Positions 1-7,914 of a stretch of DNA of 64,000 nt are shown here, piece after piece. The stretch covers positions 62,001-126,000 of the forward strand of contig NZ_WQKZ01000004.1 in assembly GCF_009755225.1 (NCBI RefSeq). The letters run 5' to 3'. The notes under the pieces were generated by a model that was not told where the DNA came from, made no database searches, and saw only the letters and a program-made list of their open reading frames with translations. Numbering within the stretch: position 1 is the stretch's first letter; the number at the start of each line of letters is the position of its first letter. Made by a program: the position numbers and the translations under genes. The stretch comes from Hymenobacter ginkgonis (lineage in GTDB: Bacteria > Bacteroidota > Bacteroidia > Cytophagales > Hymenobacteraceae).

Positions 1-50
1 AGCAGCCGGCCGCTGCAGCGAGGCCGGCACTACTTCATTTCTTCCTCGAA

Positions 51-932
51 TTAAATAGAAAACATGAGCTCGCCGGCCGGGTCATCTTGCCGGGCCATGT
101 GTAGCTGGGCCCGGTGGTATACCCGCGAGTGCGAAGGGACGCTCTCGGTCAGCCACACGTTGCCGCCGATAATGCTGCGGGTGCCAATTACCGTGCTGCC
201 GCCCAAGATGGTGGCGTTGGCATAAATAACCACGTGGTCCTCGATGGTAGGGTGGCGCTTCAGGCCCTGCAAAGCCTTTGTAACGCTGAGGGCGCCCAGC
301 GTCACGCCTTGGTATATCTGCACGTGGGCGCCAATTTGAGCCGTTTCGCCAATGACGATGCCCGTGCCGTGGTCGATGCAAAACGCCGGCCCAATGCGCG
401 CCCCCGGATGAATGTCAATCCCGGTTTCGCGGTGGGCGTACTCGCTTAGCAGGCGCGGTAGGCGCGGCACGCCTCGCAAGTGCAGCGCGTGGGCCAGCCG
501 GTGCATTGCCGTAGCATAAAACCCTGGATAAGAGCTGATTATTTCGGGCAAACCTTGGGCGGCGGGGTCAGCGGCCAGCGTAGCAGCGGCATCTTGCAGC
601 AGAGCCCCCCGCAACGCGGGCAACCCGGCAAACAACGCGGCTGCCAATACCGCTGGCGCGGCCGGCAGCCCCGGCACCAAAGTCAGTAGCGCCGCCAGTT
701 CGGCCCGCAATTGATAAAGAGTGGCCGCTACGGCATCGGTGCTGGCCAGCGGGCGAATAGCCCGCTCTGGAAATAGCACCCCCAGTACTTGCTCGGCTAA
801 TGCACAGAAGGCAGGCCCAGGTAGGGGGGTAGGCACGGCCGCGTGCGCCCGTGCCAAGTGTTCGGCAAAGTTTTCAGCGACGGCAGTAGACACGGTAGAA
901 TCATGGCTAACGAGTAACAAATCGGCTGGCAA
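51..932 (-). CDS. cysE: Serine O-acetyltransferase (CysE/EpsC type)
   Basis: This 293-residue protein should transfer an acetyl group from acetyl-CoA to serine, giving O-acetylserine for cysteine synthesis in the cytoplasm. The N-terminal half is an alanine/leucine-rich helical region. The C-terminal half is a left-handed beta-helix of hexapeptide repeats, with the family motifs HRETGIDIHPGA and DHGTGIVIGETA (catalytic His and Asp). Length fits the longer EpsC-like subgroup. No in-frame ATG precedes the conserved part; the longest frame starts at a TTG (930-932) and a GTG lies 13 codons further in, so the start is uncertain. It is transcribed away from the cupin gene, with a possible promoter at 982-1010. 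No cysteine synthase gene is adjacent. Confidence 0.9.
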   Translation of the reverse strand: MPADLLLVSHDSTVSTAVAENFAEHLARAHAAVPTPLPGPAFCALAEQVLGVLFPERAIRPLASTDAVAATLYQLRAELAALLTLVPGLPAAPAVLAAALFAGLPALRGALLQDAAATLAADPAAQGLPEIISSYPGFYATAMHRLAHALHLRGVPRLPRLLSEYAHRETGIDIHPGARIGPAFCIDHGTGIVIGETAQIGAHVQIYQGVTLGALSVTKALQGLKRHPTIEDHVVIYANATILGGSTVIGTRSIIGGNVWLTESVPSHSRVYHRAQLHMARQDDPAGELMFSI

Positions 933-981
933 GATAAGAAGCGCCGTGCCAGGCCGGGTGGTATTAACCCCACCCCGCAGC

Positions 982-1010
982 CAAAGGTTTTACCTACTAC
1001 AGCGGCACAA
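982..1010 (-). promoter_or_regulatory. Candidate promoter of cysE
   Basis: On the minus strand TTG (1008-1010), 18 bases, then AACCTTTG (982-989). This differs from the Bacteroidota -7 consensus TAnnTTTG at one base. It would give a leader of about 45 bases. Confidence 0.35.
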
Positions 1011-1125
1011 CCGCTAGCCTACCCCCCTCGTTAACACAGACGAAGCCAGCCGGAGCAATTCTTCCTTTGGCTGGCCAGTTCTTTCTTAACCACTACCGTA
1101 GCCCGGTATTTTTAGCTTTTTAGTT

Positions 1126-1437
1126 ATGTCTGTTTCCAATATCAATGCCGACTCGGCGCCGCAAGGCACCCAGGGCGAAAAGCAACTGGCCGCCGGCCAC
1201 CACGTAGCCCTGCGCCTCTGGGAAAATGAGCAGCCCAGCGAACCCAAACCCCTCAGCAACCGCCCCTACGAGACTGTAGGCTATGTACTAAAGGGCCGTG
1301 CCGAGCTGCACCTCGAAGGCCAAATAACTACGCTAGAGCCCGGCTCGTCGTACCTAGTGCCCCAAGGTGCCTCGCATACCTACAAGATTTTAGAGACCTT
1401 TTCGGCCATCGAAGCCACTTCGCCTCCGGCCGAATAG
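1126..1437 (+). CDS. Small cupin-domain protein
   Basis: A 103-residue single-domain cupin. The beta-barrel core spans roughly residues 25-95, with the stretch GYVLKGRAELHLEGQ followed by LEPGSSYLVPQGASHTYK, which fits the two cupin motifs; a His in the second motif is a possible metal ligand. Small stand-alone cupins of this kind bind a metal and a small ligand, and the substrate cannot be told from sequence. The gene stands alone: divergent from cysE, and convergent with the hydrolase across a 28-bp perfect hairpin. The N-terminal 20 residues are polar and probably disordered. Confidence 0.8.
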   Translation: MSVSNINADSAPQGTQGEKQLAAGHHVALRLWENEQPSEPKPLSNRPYETVGYVLKGRAELHLEGQITTLEPGSSYLVPQGASHTYKILETFSAIEATSPPAE

Positions 1438-1449
1438 CTCGCCTCATAG

Positions 1450-1514
1450 GAAGGGGGTAGGCCAATGGGCTTAAGCTACCGCAAGCAGCTTAAGCCCATT
1501 GGCCTACCCCCTTC
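1450..1514. terminator. Bidirectional terminator, 28-bp perfect stem
   Basis: Arms 1450-1477 and 1487-1514 are perfect reverse complements with a 9-base loop, followed by a short T run. It lies between the convergent cupin and hydrolase genes. Both arm ends carry the over-represented CTACCCC/GGGGTAG motif. Confidence 0.85.
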
Positions 1515-1517
1515 TTT

Positions 1518-2501
1518 TTAGCCTGGCACTACGCGCGTGAAAAAATCTACGGCCCGCCGCTCCGAATAGTAGCTACCATCGGGGCGGCCTTCGGCAAAGC
1601 CTACGTGCCCGCCCGCCGCGGGCGTTTCGAGGTAAAAAAACTCGCTGGCCTCGGCCGTAGCCCGCGGGAAACACGACGGTGTTAAGAATGGGTCATTCAG
1701 GGCATTAACTAGCAAAGTAGGTACGCGAATGCCACGTAAGTATTGCCCGGAAGCCGCGTGCTCGTAGTAGGCATCAGCCGAAGCAAACCCGTGCAGCGGG
1801 GCCGTGTACTGCTCGTCAAACTGCGGAAAGTCGCGCAGGTTTTCCAATTCCGTGAGGTCGAGCTGGCCGGGCAGGTGCGCGGCTTTTACGCGCATCTTTT
1901 GGCGTAGCGAGCCCAAAAAGCGGCGCAGATATACTTGGTTTTGCCAGCGGCTAATCTGCACCGAGCTGGCCTTGAGGTCGGTAGGCACTGAAAACACGGC
2001 GGCGCGCTGCACTTGCGGCGGCACCAGCGCGGCGGCTTCTCCTAGGTACTTGAGTGTAACGTTGCCGCCGGCCGAAAAACCAGTTAAATAAACCTTGCTG
2101 TAGCCTTTTGCCTCAATAGCGTGCCGGATAACTGCCGCTAAATCGGCCGTATCGCCGAGGTGGTAGGCGCGCAACAGGCGGTTGGTTTCGCCGCCGCAGC
2201 CGCGGTAGTTCCAAGCCAACGCATCGAAGCCAGCGCGGTTAAGAGCCCGCGCCATGCCCCGCACGTAGGGCCGCTGGCTGTCGCCTTCCAACCCGTGCGA
2301 AATTACTCCTACCCTCACCGCCGGCGCCGAGCCCGCCCGCGACCAATCAAGGTCCACAAAATCGCCATCGGGCAGCTCTAGCCGCTCGCGCTGGTACTGC
2401 ACCTCAGGCACCCGCCGCAGCGTGCTTGGCAAGATGGTTTGCAGGTGGCCATTGGCCAAATAAGCCGCCGGGCGATAAGTTGAAGAAGAAATCAGAGGCA
2501 T
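1518..2501 (-). CDS. YheT-family alpha/beta hydrolase
   Basis: A 327-residue cytoplasmic alpha/beta hydrolase of the YheT/ABHD1-3 family. The family signature near the N-terminus is seen (YLANGHLQTILPS), then the oxyanion region VISHGLEGDSQRPY, the nucleophile elbow GFSAGGN (Ser near residue 143), an acidic residue in VNALNDPFL and the C-terminal His in GGHVGF. Length matches E. coli YheT (about 340 residues). The natural substrate is not known for this family; esterase activity on short acyl esters is usual. ATG start at 2499-2501. Convergent with the cupin gene and divergent from rpsT. Confidence 0.88.
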   Translation of the reverse strand: MPLISSSTYRPAAYLANGHLQTILPSTLRRVPEVQYQRERLELPDGDFVDLDWSRAGSAPAVRVGVISHGLEGDSQRPYVRGMARALNRAGFDALAWNYRGCGGETNRLLRAYHLGDTADLAAVIRHAIEAKGYSKVYLTGFSAGGNVTLKYLGEAAALVPPQVQRAAVFSVPTDLKASSVQISRWQNQVYLRRFLGSLRQKMRVKAAHLPGQLDLTELENLRDFPQFDEQYTAPLHGFASADAYYEHAASGQYLRGIRVPTLLVNALNDPFLTPSCFPRATAEASEFFYLETPAAGGHVGFAEGRPDGSYYSERRAVDFFTRVVPG

Positions 2502-2590
2502 ATCCTGCGAATTTACTAGGCCTTTGTGAACGCTGGGCGAAGGCTAGATGCTTTAGCTAGCAGCTAGCTACTCAGCATTTTCATTCGGCG

Positions 2591-2622
2591 TTTGGATAAG
2601 TCAATTCTTCTTTCTACCTTTG
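2591..2622 (+). promoter_or_regulatory. Promoter of rpsT
   Basis: TTTG (2591-2594), 20 bases, TACCTTTG (2615-2622): a textbook Bacteroidota -33/-7 pair. The predicted start of transcription is about 55 bases before the rpsT ATG. Confidence 0.85.
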
Positions 2623-2683
2623 CCCTCCCAAACTCGAAAACGCCAGCCTTCCGGCTACTATTTTATAGAATCCCTTTTTTGTC

Positions 2684-2935
2684 ATGGCAAATCATAAGTC
2701 GGCTATCAAGCGCATCCGTAGCAACGAAGCGAAACGCGTATTGAACCGCTACCAGCATAAGTCTACCCGTACGGCTATCAAGAAGCTGCGCGACACCACC
2801 GACAAATCGGCGGCGCAAGAATTGCTGAAGAAAGTAACGTCGATGCTGGACCGCTTGGCCAAGAAGAACATCATCCACAAAAACAAAGCTGCTAACAACA
2901 AGAGCAAGCTGACAAAGCTCGTCAACGCGCTTTAG
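2684..2935 (+). CDS. rpsT: 30S ribosomal protein S20
   Basis: An 83-residue, lysine/arginine-rich, all-helical protein that begins MANHKSAIKRIRSNEAKR, the conserved S20 N-terminus. S20 binds 16S rRNA early in assembly of the small subunit. Length is typical (82-88 residues). It is monocistronic, with its own strong promoter at 2591-2622 and a terminator at 3005-3030. The codon choice is plain and consistent with high expression. Confidence 0.97.
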   Translation: MANHKSAIKRIRSNEAKRVLNRYQHKSTRTAIKKLRDTTDKSAAQELLKKVTSMLDRLAKKNIIHKNKAANNKSKLTKLVNAL

Positions 2936-3004
2936 CGCGAGATGAGTTTAGCGGGGCCGAACTCTGCCGCCCCACCGTTCGGTCCCGCGCTCCTTACCAA
3001 AAAA

Positions 3005-3030
3005 CCCCGCCAGTAGTTGGCGGGGCTTTT
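3005..3030 (+). terminator. Terminator of rpsT
   Basis: Stem CCCCGCC (3005-3011) / GGCGGGG (3019-3025) followed by CTTTTT. A second hairpin without a T run (2951-2962 / 2977-2988, 12 bp with one G-U) lies between the stop codon and this terminator; it may protect the 3' end of the mRNA. Confidence 0.85.
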
Positions 3031-3088
3031 TGCGTGGCAGGCAATCCAACGCTCCACGTGGTAAGGCAGGAATAAGCTTCGGCTAAAG

Positions 3089-3322
3089 CTACTCTGTTGG
3101 CTTCTCGCGCACTTCGTGCAGCACTTTTTCTATTATACTCTGGCCGAACATACTCAGGCCCGCATTGAAAACAACTAAGGCAGCCGTGCCAGCGCTTACC
3201 CATTTAGTGGGTGCTACACCTTTAGATTTGAGTTCGCCGGCCCAGTTTATCAAGCAAGCGCCCGTGCCGACCGTGAGTAGGCCGACGGGCGCAAAAATCA
3301 GCCATTTTGTTTTATGCTTCAT
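3089..3322 (-). CDS. Small two-helix membrane protein, unknown function
   Basis: A 77-residue protein if translation begins at the ATG at 3320-3322, where the sequence turns into a clean membrane-protein start (MKHKTKWLIFAPVGLLTVGTG). A start 29 codons upstream is possible but would add residues unlike a membrane N-terminus. Two hydrophobic segments are visible (about residues 8-28 and 43-63), with a charged C-terminal tail (EKVLHEVREKPTE) probably facing the cytoplasm. No family recognised. It stands alone between rpsT and the frameshifted gene, both separated by hairpins. Confidence 0.55.
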   Translation of the reverse strand: MKHKTKWLIFAPVGLLTVGTGACLINWAGELKSKGVAPTKWVSAGTAALVVFNAGLSMFGQSIIEKVLHEVREKPTE

Positions 3323-3573
3323 GTGACGAGCAGGGTAAAAGCAATGAGTAAATGGCTTCTCTACCCCCAGCAGGCTAATAAGGTTTAGTTTGCTTAGCGC
3401 AGCAGTCACCCATTCTAACGTTATTTAGCTGAGCCGTTACAGCACCGGCACTTAGCTAAAACCTGTTGCTTCAGGCTAGATGCAGAGCTAAATAGCAGGG
3501 GTAGGAGTATTTACCAAAAATACGTTTTGCTATCTAGTAGCTACTAGTTGCTTTGAGGGGTAGCTACTAACGA

Positions 3574-3607
3574 ACAGCCCCGAACTTCGGGTGAAGCTCG
3601 GGGCTGT
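3574..3607 (-). terminator. Hairpin downstream of the frameshifted gene
   Basis: Stem 3574-3583 / 3598-3607 (10 bp) with a further small inner stem. The T run on the minus strand is weak. It marks the likely 3' end of the transcript covering 3626-3854. Confidence 0.6.
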
Positions 3608-3625
3608 GGTAGAGCAGGCTAGCCG

Positions 3626-3854
3626 CTAGCGACCGCGGTAGTGACGGTCGTGGTCGTGGCGATGCTGGGCTTCCCAGCGAGCACGTTCGCGGGCTGCTTG
3701 CCGGTCGTGTTCGCGCTGAGCTTGCGCAGCGAGCGCGTTCGCGGGGCGAGAGGCGGCGCAAGTCGCGGTCATGGTCGAGAGAAGGAGCAGCTGAAGCAGC
3801 AGTAGCCATCAGCAAGGAAGCGGCAGCAACAAACGAAAAGAGAGAGGCTTTCAT
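3626..3854 (-). pseudogene. Small secreted Arg/His-rich protein broken by a 1-base frameshift
   Basis: Translation from the ATG at 3852-3854 gives a good signal peptide (MKASLFSFVAAASLLMATAASA) and then LDHDRDLRRLSP. After that the frame turns into an unlikely Ser/Pro/Arg-rich tail that runs past the hairpin to about 3567. If one base is removed from the GGGG run at 3743-3746, the frame continues as a regular repeat rich in Arg, His, Ala and Gln (QREHDRQAARERARWEAQ) and ends at a TAG at 3626-3628, just before the hairpin. The restored product would be about 75 residues. The cause could be a real mutation, slippage or an assembly error. Function unknown. Confidence 0.55.
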
Positions 3855-4323
3855 GGCAAAGAAGTAAGTAAGGAGAGAAGAAAAAGAGCGACGCGTCTGC
3901 GTTTTCAAAGGCAAGCCCTGTGCCACGCTCCCTAGCCATGAATTTCCTTCGTTCTACATAAAAGCATGACAGATAATGTATTAGCAAATAATCCATTAAA
4001 AATCAATCGCTGAAAGGGCAACATGTACCGACCAAAGGCTATTTTCCAACTGTCCGGCTAAGCCGAATGGGTATTGCTTTGACCTTGGAGTATACGTGTC
4101 AGGTATGCTGTATCCTACCCTTTATTAAAGGTTTGTACCTATCCCTAGTTTGCGGCAAGAGCATCAAAATACTGATACTAGGCCAGTACGCTACTGCTGT
4201 GTCAATACACAATATTTCAGCTAATTAATGTATATTCTAAAATTAGAACGCAACGTGAACTGCCTCCTAATGCAAACTTCCAGCTATTAAGTCTGACGGG
4301 TACTTGCGAACTTGCTAAGCCTA
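3855..4323. other. Gene-free stretch before the sugar permease
   Basis: About 470 bases with no convincing coding frame, and more AT-rich than the flanks. The part nearest 3855 is the upstream region of the frameshifted gene. No clear TAnnTTTG box was found on the plus strand. It ends in a strong plus-strand terminator (4324-4357), so it may specify a small RNA or a long leader; see findings. Confidence 0.5.
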
Positions 4324-4357
4324 AAAAGCCGCGGGCCAGTATGGGGCCGCGGCTTTT
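4324..4357 (+). terminator. Strong rho-independent terminator with no upstream gene
   Basis: Stem AAAAGCCGCGG (4324-4334) / CCGCGGCTTTT (4347-4357) with a 12-base loop, then CTTTTTC. The nearest plus-strand gene upstream is rpsT, more than 1.3 kb away and already terminated. It overlaps a spurious in-frame ATG at 4341, which is one reason to start the permease at 4407. Confidence 0.8.
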
Positions 4358-4406
4358 CTTTTTCCCACCCGGCCAAGTTGGTCACCTATCCTCCCTTCAT
4401 CTCCCT

Positions 4407-5687
4407 ATGGCAGCTCCTGCCCCTACCCTCAACCGGCCCAATGCCGCTGCTCCATCGGGGCCGCCGCAGCGCTACACTTCGGCGTTGAGCGCCGTGACTA
4501 CCCTCTTCTTTTTATGGGGCTTCATCACGTGCCTGAATGACATTCTAATTCCTTATCTCAAGGCGATTTTCCAACTTTCATTTGCCCAGGCCAACCTGAT
4601 TAACCTGTGCTTTTTTGGGGCATATTTCCTGATGAGCATTCCGGCTGGTAAACTGGTGGCGAGTTTGGGGTACAAGCGTGGGATGCTGCTGGGCTTTGTG
4701 GTAGCGGCCATCGGGGCATTTCTGTTTTACCCAGCCGCGGCGCAACGCGCCTACGGACTGTTTTTGGGGGCGCTGTTTGTGCTGGCTTCGGGCATTACGC
4801 TTTTGCAGGTAGCGGCCAACCCGTACGTGGCTATTTTGGGACCGCCCGAGTCGGCCTCGTCGCGCTTGTCGCTCACGCAGGCTTTCAACTCGCTGGGCAC
4901 TACACTGGCACCGCTACTAGGTAGCGCGCTTATTCTGAGCCGCTTGCCTAAGCTCGACAACGCTACTACCGCCGCTGGCATCGACATCAGCGCCGTGCAG
5001 CTTCCTTACCTGCTTATTGGGGCGGCGCTACTGCTCATAAGCCTGCTTCTCAGCCGCATCAATTTACCCGTGATTACCTACGCGGCAGATGAAGTAGAAG
5101 CGGATGGCAGCACGCACACGAGCGCCTGGCAATACCGCCACTTGCTGCTGGGGGTAGTTGGCATTTTCGCCTACGTAGGGGCTGAGGTAGCCATTGGCTC
5201 GCACATTGTAAGCTACCTGGCCCTACCCAACGTAATGGGGCTCAACCCTACTGCGGCAGGCAACCAAGTGGCTTTTTACTGGGGTGCGGCTATGGTTGGC
5301 CGGTTCATAGGAGCCTACTTGCTTAATAAGTTCTCACCAGCCAAAGTACTTGCATTCAACGCAATAGGCGCGGTAGTACTGGTGCTCATCTCCATCAATA
5401 CCACCGGGCCGGTAGCCATGTGGAGCCTGCTAGCCGTGGGCCTAATGAACTCCGTGATGTACCCAACCATCTTCACGCTGGCGCTGGCGGGGCTGGGGCG
5501 CCACACCGAGCAGGGCTCGGGGCTGCTGTGTACCGCCATTGTGGGCGGCGCGCTAGTGCCCATGCTATTTGGGGCTATTGCCGACATTGGCGGCCTGCGC
5601 CTGGCGCTGCTGCTGCCCATCGCGTGCTACGTCTATATCATGTGGTATGGCTTGCGCGGCAGCCGTCGCCGCCAAGCAGCCGCTTAG
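4407..5687 (+). CDS. Fucose/glucose-galactose permease-type MFS transporter
   Basis: A 426-residue, 12-helix transporter of the FHS (fucose:H+ symporter) family of the major facilitator superfamily, in the inner membrane. Typical family features are TLFFLWGFITCLNDILIPYLK in the first helix, FFGAYFLMSIPAGKL, LQVAANPYVA, and the SLTQAFNSLGTTLAP loop, which match FucP/GluP proteins. It likely imports a hexose or deoxyhexose together with protons; the exact sugar is not decidable. The start at 4407 (MAAPAPTL) was chosen because the frame upstream overlaps a terminator stem. No sugar catabolic genes are adjacent. Confidence 0.88.
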   Translation: MAAPAPTLNRPNAAAPSGPPQRYTSALSAVTTLFFLWGFITCLNDILIPYLKAIFQLSFAQANLINLCFFGAYFLMSIPAGKLVASLGYKRGMLLGFVVAAIGAFLFYPAAAQRAYGLFLGALFVLASGITLLQVAANPYVAILGPPESASSRLSLTQAFNSLGTTLAPLLGSALILSRLPKLDNATTAAGIDISAVQLPYLLIGAALLLISLLLSRINLPVITYAADEVEADGSTHTSAWQYRHLLLGVVGIFAYVGAEVAIGSHIVSYLALPNVMGLNPTAAGNQVAFYWGAAMVGRFIGAYLLNKFSPAKVLAFNAIGAVVLVLISINTTGPVAMWSLLAVGLMNSVMYPTIFTLALAGLGRHTEQGSGLLCTAIVGGALVPMLFGAIADIGGLRLALLLPIACYVYIMWYGLRGSRRRQAAA

Positions 5688-6011
5688 GGGGTAGCCGACG
5701 TAACAGCTACGCGCGGCTCAGCATAATTTCTTTTGCCGCTGCTTCCTGGCTGCCCTGCTCAAACGTTTATCCAGAATCGACATTGTCCGGCAACTCGGTG
5801 TCGGTACTAGATTGGCTCACCAATGGCTCGGAGCGGCTAGCTATGCTGCAAGCCGAGTGGACTGCCCGGCATAACTCCACTTTTGCGGTAGTAGACGAGG
5901 GCAACGGCTAATTGCTGCCGGCCTAAATATGGTTAACTTAGTTAGCGCGAACAACTTAGCAGGGCACCAAACCGCGCTTGCCACTTCTCCCTACCCCTAA
6001 TTTTTATAGCG
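5688..6011. other. Intergenic region without a recognised gene
   Basis: 324 bases between the permease and the VOC gene. A short open frame at about 5730-5911 has no start codon of its own and resembles nothing known. No clear terminator or promoter box was seen. Confidence 0.4.
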
Positions 6012-6404
6012 ATGGCGATTCAACCCAAAACTCCCGGCCTTCACCACGTTGCTTTGCGCGTTACCGATTTTGCACGCACAAAAGCGTTTTACCAAGACCT
6101 ACTGGGCTTCCCAATGGTGCTCGAAACTCCCGAACTGATGGGCTGCCTAGTAGGGTCCGTTTTTGTGGGTTTCAAGCAGGCCGCACCGCTTCATCCCCTC
6201 GATACGACTTTCACACCTTTTAATATCGGCCTCGACCACTTAGCTATGGCTTGCGCCGATGAAAGCGAGTTGCATCGCGTGGCCGATGCGCTGCAAGCAG
6301 CCGGCGTCGAGAATACGGGTGTTAAAACAGATGCGACCTTGCAGAAGCTCTATGTCGCTTTCAAAGACCCTGACCGGATAGCCTGGGAGTTTTATATGGT
6401 GTAA
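6012..6404 (+). CDS. VOC (glyoxalase/bleomycin resistance) family protein
   Basis: A 130-residue protein with one complete VOC fold: two beta-alpha-beta-beta-beta modules beginning LHHVALRVTDFARTKAFY and GLDHLAMACADESEL, ending DPDRIAWEFYMV. His in the first module, His in the second and Glu in the final strand are the expected metal ligands. Members include glyoxalase I, dioxygenases and resistance proteins, so the reaction cannot be named; the plain DPDR-x-WEFY ending is that of generic lactoylglutathione lyase-like proteins. ATG start at 6012. It is followed by amt after 151 bases and is probably transcribed on its own. Confidence 0.85.
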   Translation: MAIQPKTPGLHHVALRVTDFARTKAFYQDLLGFPMVLETPELMGCLVGSVFVGFKQAAPLHPLDTTFTPFNIGLDHLAMACADESELHRVADALQAAGVENTGVKTDATLQKLYVAFKDPDRIAWEFYMV

Positions 6405-6519
6405 GTACTGGTGTATGAAAAGCAAAGGCTACTATTATAATTTCAACTAAATTCTGCTGAGAGCTGTGGTAAGCAAGGAGTATAGGACGCCAAAAGTGCC
6501 ATCATTTCCTCCTACCCCC

Positions 6520-6527
6520 TATCTTCG
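6520..6527 (+). promoter_or_regulatory. Candidate -7 box of amt
   Basis: TATCTTCG, fitting TAnnTT(T/C)G, about 28 bases before the chosen ATG at 6556. No clear -33 element. Confidence 0.45.
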
Positions 6528-6555
6528 CGCAGGCCTTATGTTGATTTTATTAATT

Positions 6556-7878
6556 ATGCCACGCACTCAGCTTTTAGCACGTATCACGTTAGTTGCCCTT
6601 CTGATTCTGGCGGGAGTAGCGGCGTTTGTTCCTCAAAACCACCCGGAAGCCACGCCCGAAATGCTGCACCCAGCCGATATTGCCTGGATGCTACTGGCCT
6701 CGGGCCTGGTGCTGCTGATGACGCCGGGCCTGGCATTCTTTTACGGTGGCATGGTCAATCGCAGCAGCATTATTTCCACGATGCTGCAAAGCTTTATCGC
6801 TTTGGGCGTTATCTCGGTGCTGTGGTACGTGGTTGGGTTCTCGCTGGCCTTCGGCGATGATGTAGGCGGCTACGGACTCATTGGCAATCCGATGACGTTT
6901 TTCATGTTTAATAATGTGGGCACGGCGCCGCACCCACGCCTGGGCATGGGGCTGCCGCTGGTACTTTTTGCCGCGTTTCAGCTCAAGTTTGCCATTATCA
7001 CACCGGCACTCATCAGCGGCGGCTTTGCTGAGCGCATTCGGTTTTGGGGCTACCTCATTTTTATAGGTTTGTTCAGCCTGCTCATTTACTGCCCATTGGC
7101 GCACTGGGCCTGGCACCCCGACGGCTTTTTGGCCAAATGGGGCGTGCTGGACTTTGCGGGGGGCACGGTGGTGCACATTTCGGCAGGCTTTGCGGCACTG
7201 GCAGGCGCGTTGGCACTGGGCCGCCGCCGCTCGCACCTCGACGGCCACGCCCACGTGCCGGTTAATATCCCATTCGTGATTTTAGGCACCGGCCTGCTCT
7301 GGTTCGGCTGGTTTGGGTTTAATGCCGGTTCGGCTTTCGGAGCCAATGCGCAGGCAGTGCAGGCCTTCTTTACTACGCACTTAGCATCGGCGGCAGCTAT
7401 GCTTACTTGGATGTTACTCGAGTCGGCGCGCGGGCAGCGGCCGTCGGCTATGGGCACGGCCATTGGGGCTGTGGTGGGGCTGGTGGCCATTACGCCAGCG
7501 GCGGGCTACGTGGCCTACGGGCCGGCGCTGGCCATCGGCATTCTCGCGTCGGGCGTGAGCTTTGGGGCGGTGTTGCTTAAAAACCGCACAACCCTGGATG
7601 ACACGCTCGACGTGTTTCCGTGCCACGGCGTGGGCGGCATTGTGGGCATGCTCGCTACGGCGCTCTTTGCCCAAAAAGGTGGCCTCTTTACGGGTGGCGG
7701 GTCGGCGCTGCTGGGCTACCACTTGCTCACGCTGCTCATCGTGGGCGTGTTTACTTTTGGCGGCTCCTGGCTGTTGTACCAGGTCACCAACTTTATCGTG
7801 CCGATTCGGGTAAACGCCGAAAACGAGTCACACGGCCTCGATACCAGCCAGCACGGTGAAACGGTGCTCGTAGCGTAA
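6556..7878 (+). CDS. amt: Ammonium transporter (Amt family)
   Basis: A 440-residue inner-membrane ammonium channel with about 11 membrane helices. It shows the family pattern WMLLASGLVLLMTPGLAFFYGGMV, then FAGGTVVHISAGFAALAGAL with one of the twin pore histidines, and DVFPCHGVGGIVGMLATALF with the second. The first hydrophobic stretch (LARITLVALLILAGVAAF) is probably a signal peptide. Start 6556 was preferred over 6466 and 6538 because it lies just after the -7 box at 6520 and gives a regular signal sequence. A PII protein gene (glnK) usually lies beside amt, but none is seen here. Confidence 0.93.
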   Translation: MPRTQLLARITLVALLILAGVAAFVPQNHPEATPEMLHPADIAWMLLASGLVLLMTPGLAFFYGGMVNRSSIISTMLQSFIALGVISVLWYVVGFSLAFGDDVGGYGLIGNPMTFFMFNNVGTAPHPRLGMGLPLVLFAAFQLKFAIITPALISGGFAERIRFWGYLIFIGLFSLLIYCPLAHWAWHPDGFLAKWGVLDFAGGTVVHISAGFAALAGALALGRRRSHLDGHAHVPVNIPFVILGTGLLWFGWFGFNAGSAFGANAQAVQAFFTTHLASAAAMLTWMLLESARGQRPSAMGTAIGAVVGLVAITPAAGYVAYGPALAIGILASGVSFGAVLLKNRTTLDDTLDVFPCHGVGGIVGMLATALFAQKGGLFTGGGSALLGYHLLTLLIVGVFTFGGSWLLYQVTNFIVPIRVNAENESHGLDTSQHGETVLVA

Positions 7879-7914
7879 GCCCGCGGGTGGCCCGCCGCCC
7901 CCTTGCCTTTTGCC

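Noticed and set aside
2951..2988. tRNA-like or second terminator structure after rpsT
   Set aside because: It forms a 12-bp hairpin but lacks tRNA arms and a T run; the real terminator is at 3005-3030.
4020..4360. 6S RNA or a known riboswitch
   Set aside because: I could not find a convincing long imperfect hairpin with a central bubble or any known riboswitch core. Left only as an orphan-terminator observation.
5420..5911. 163-residue frame overlapping the sugar permease
   Set aside because: Most of it is an alternate-frame reading of the permease; the tail in 5733-5911 has no start of its own and no recognisable family.
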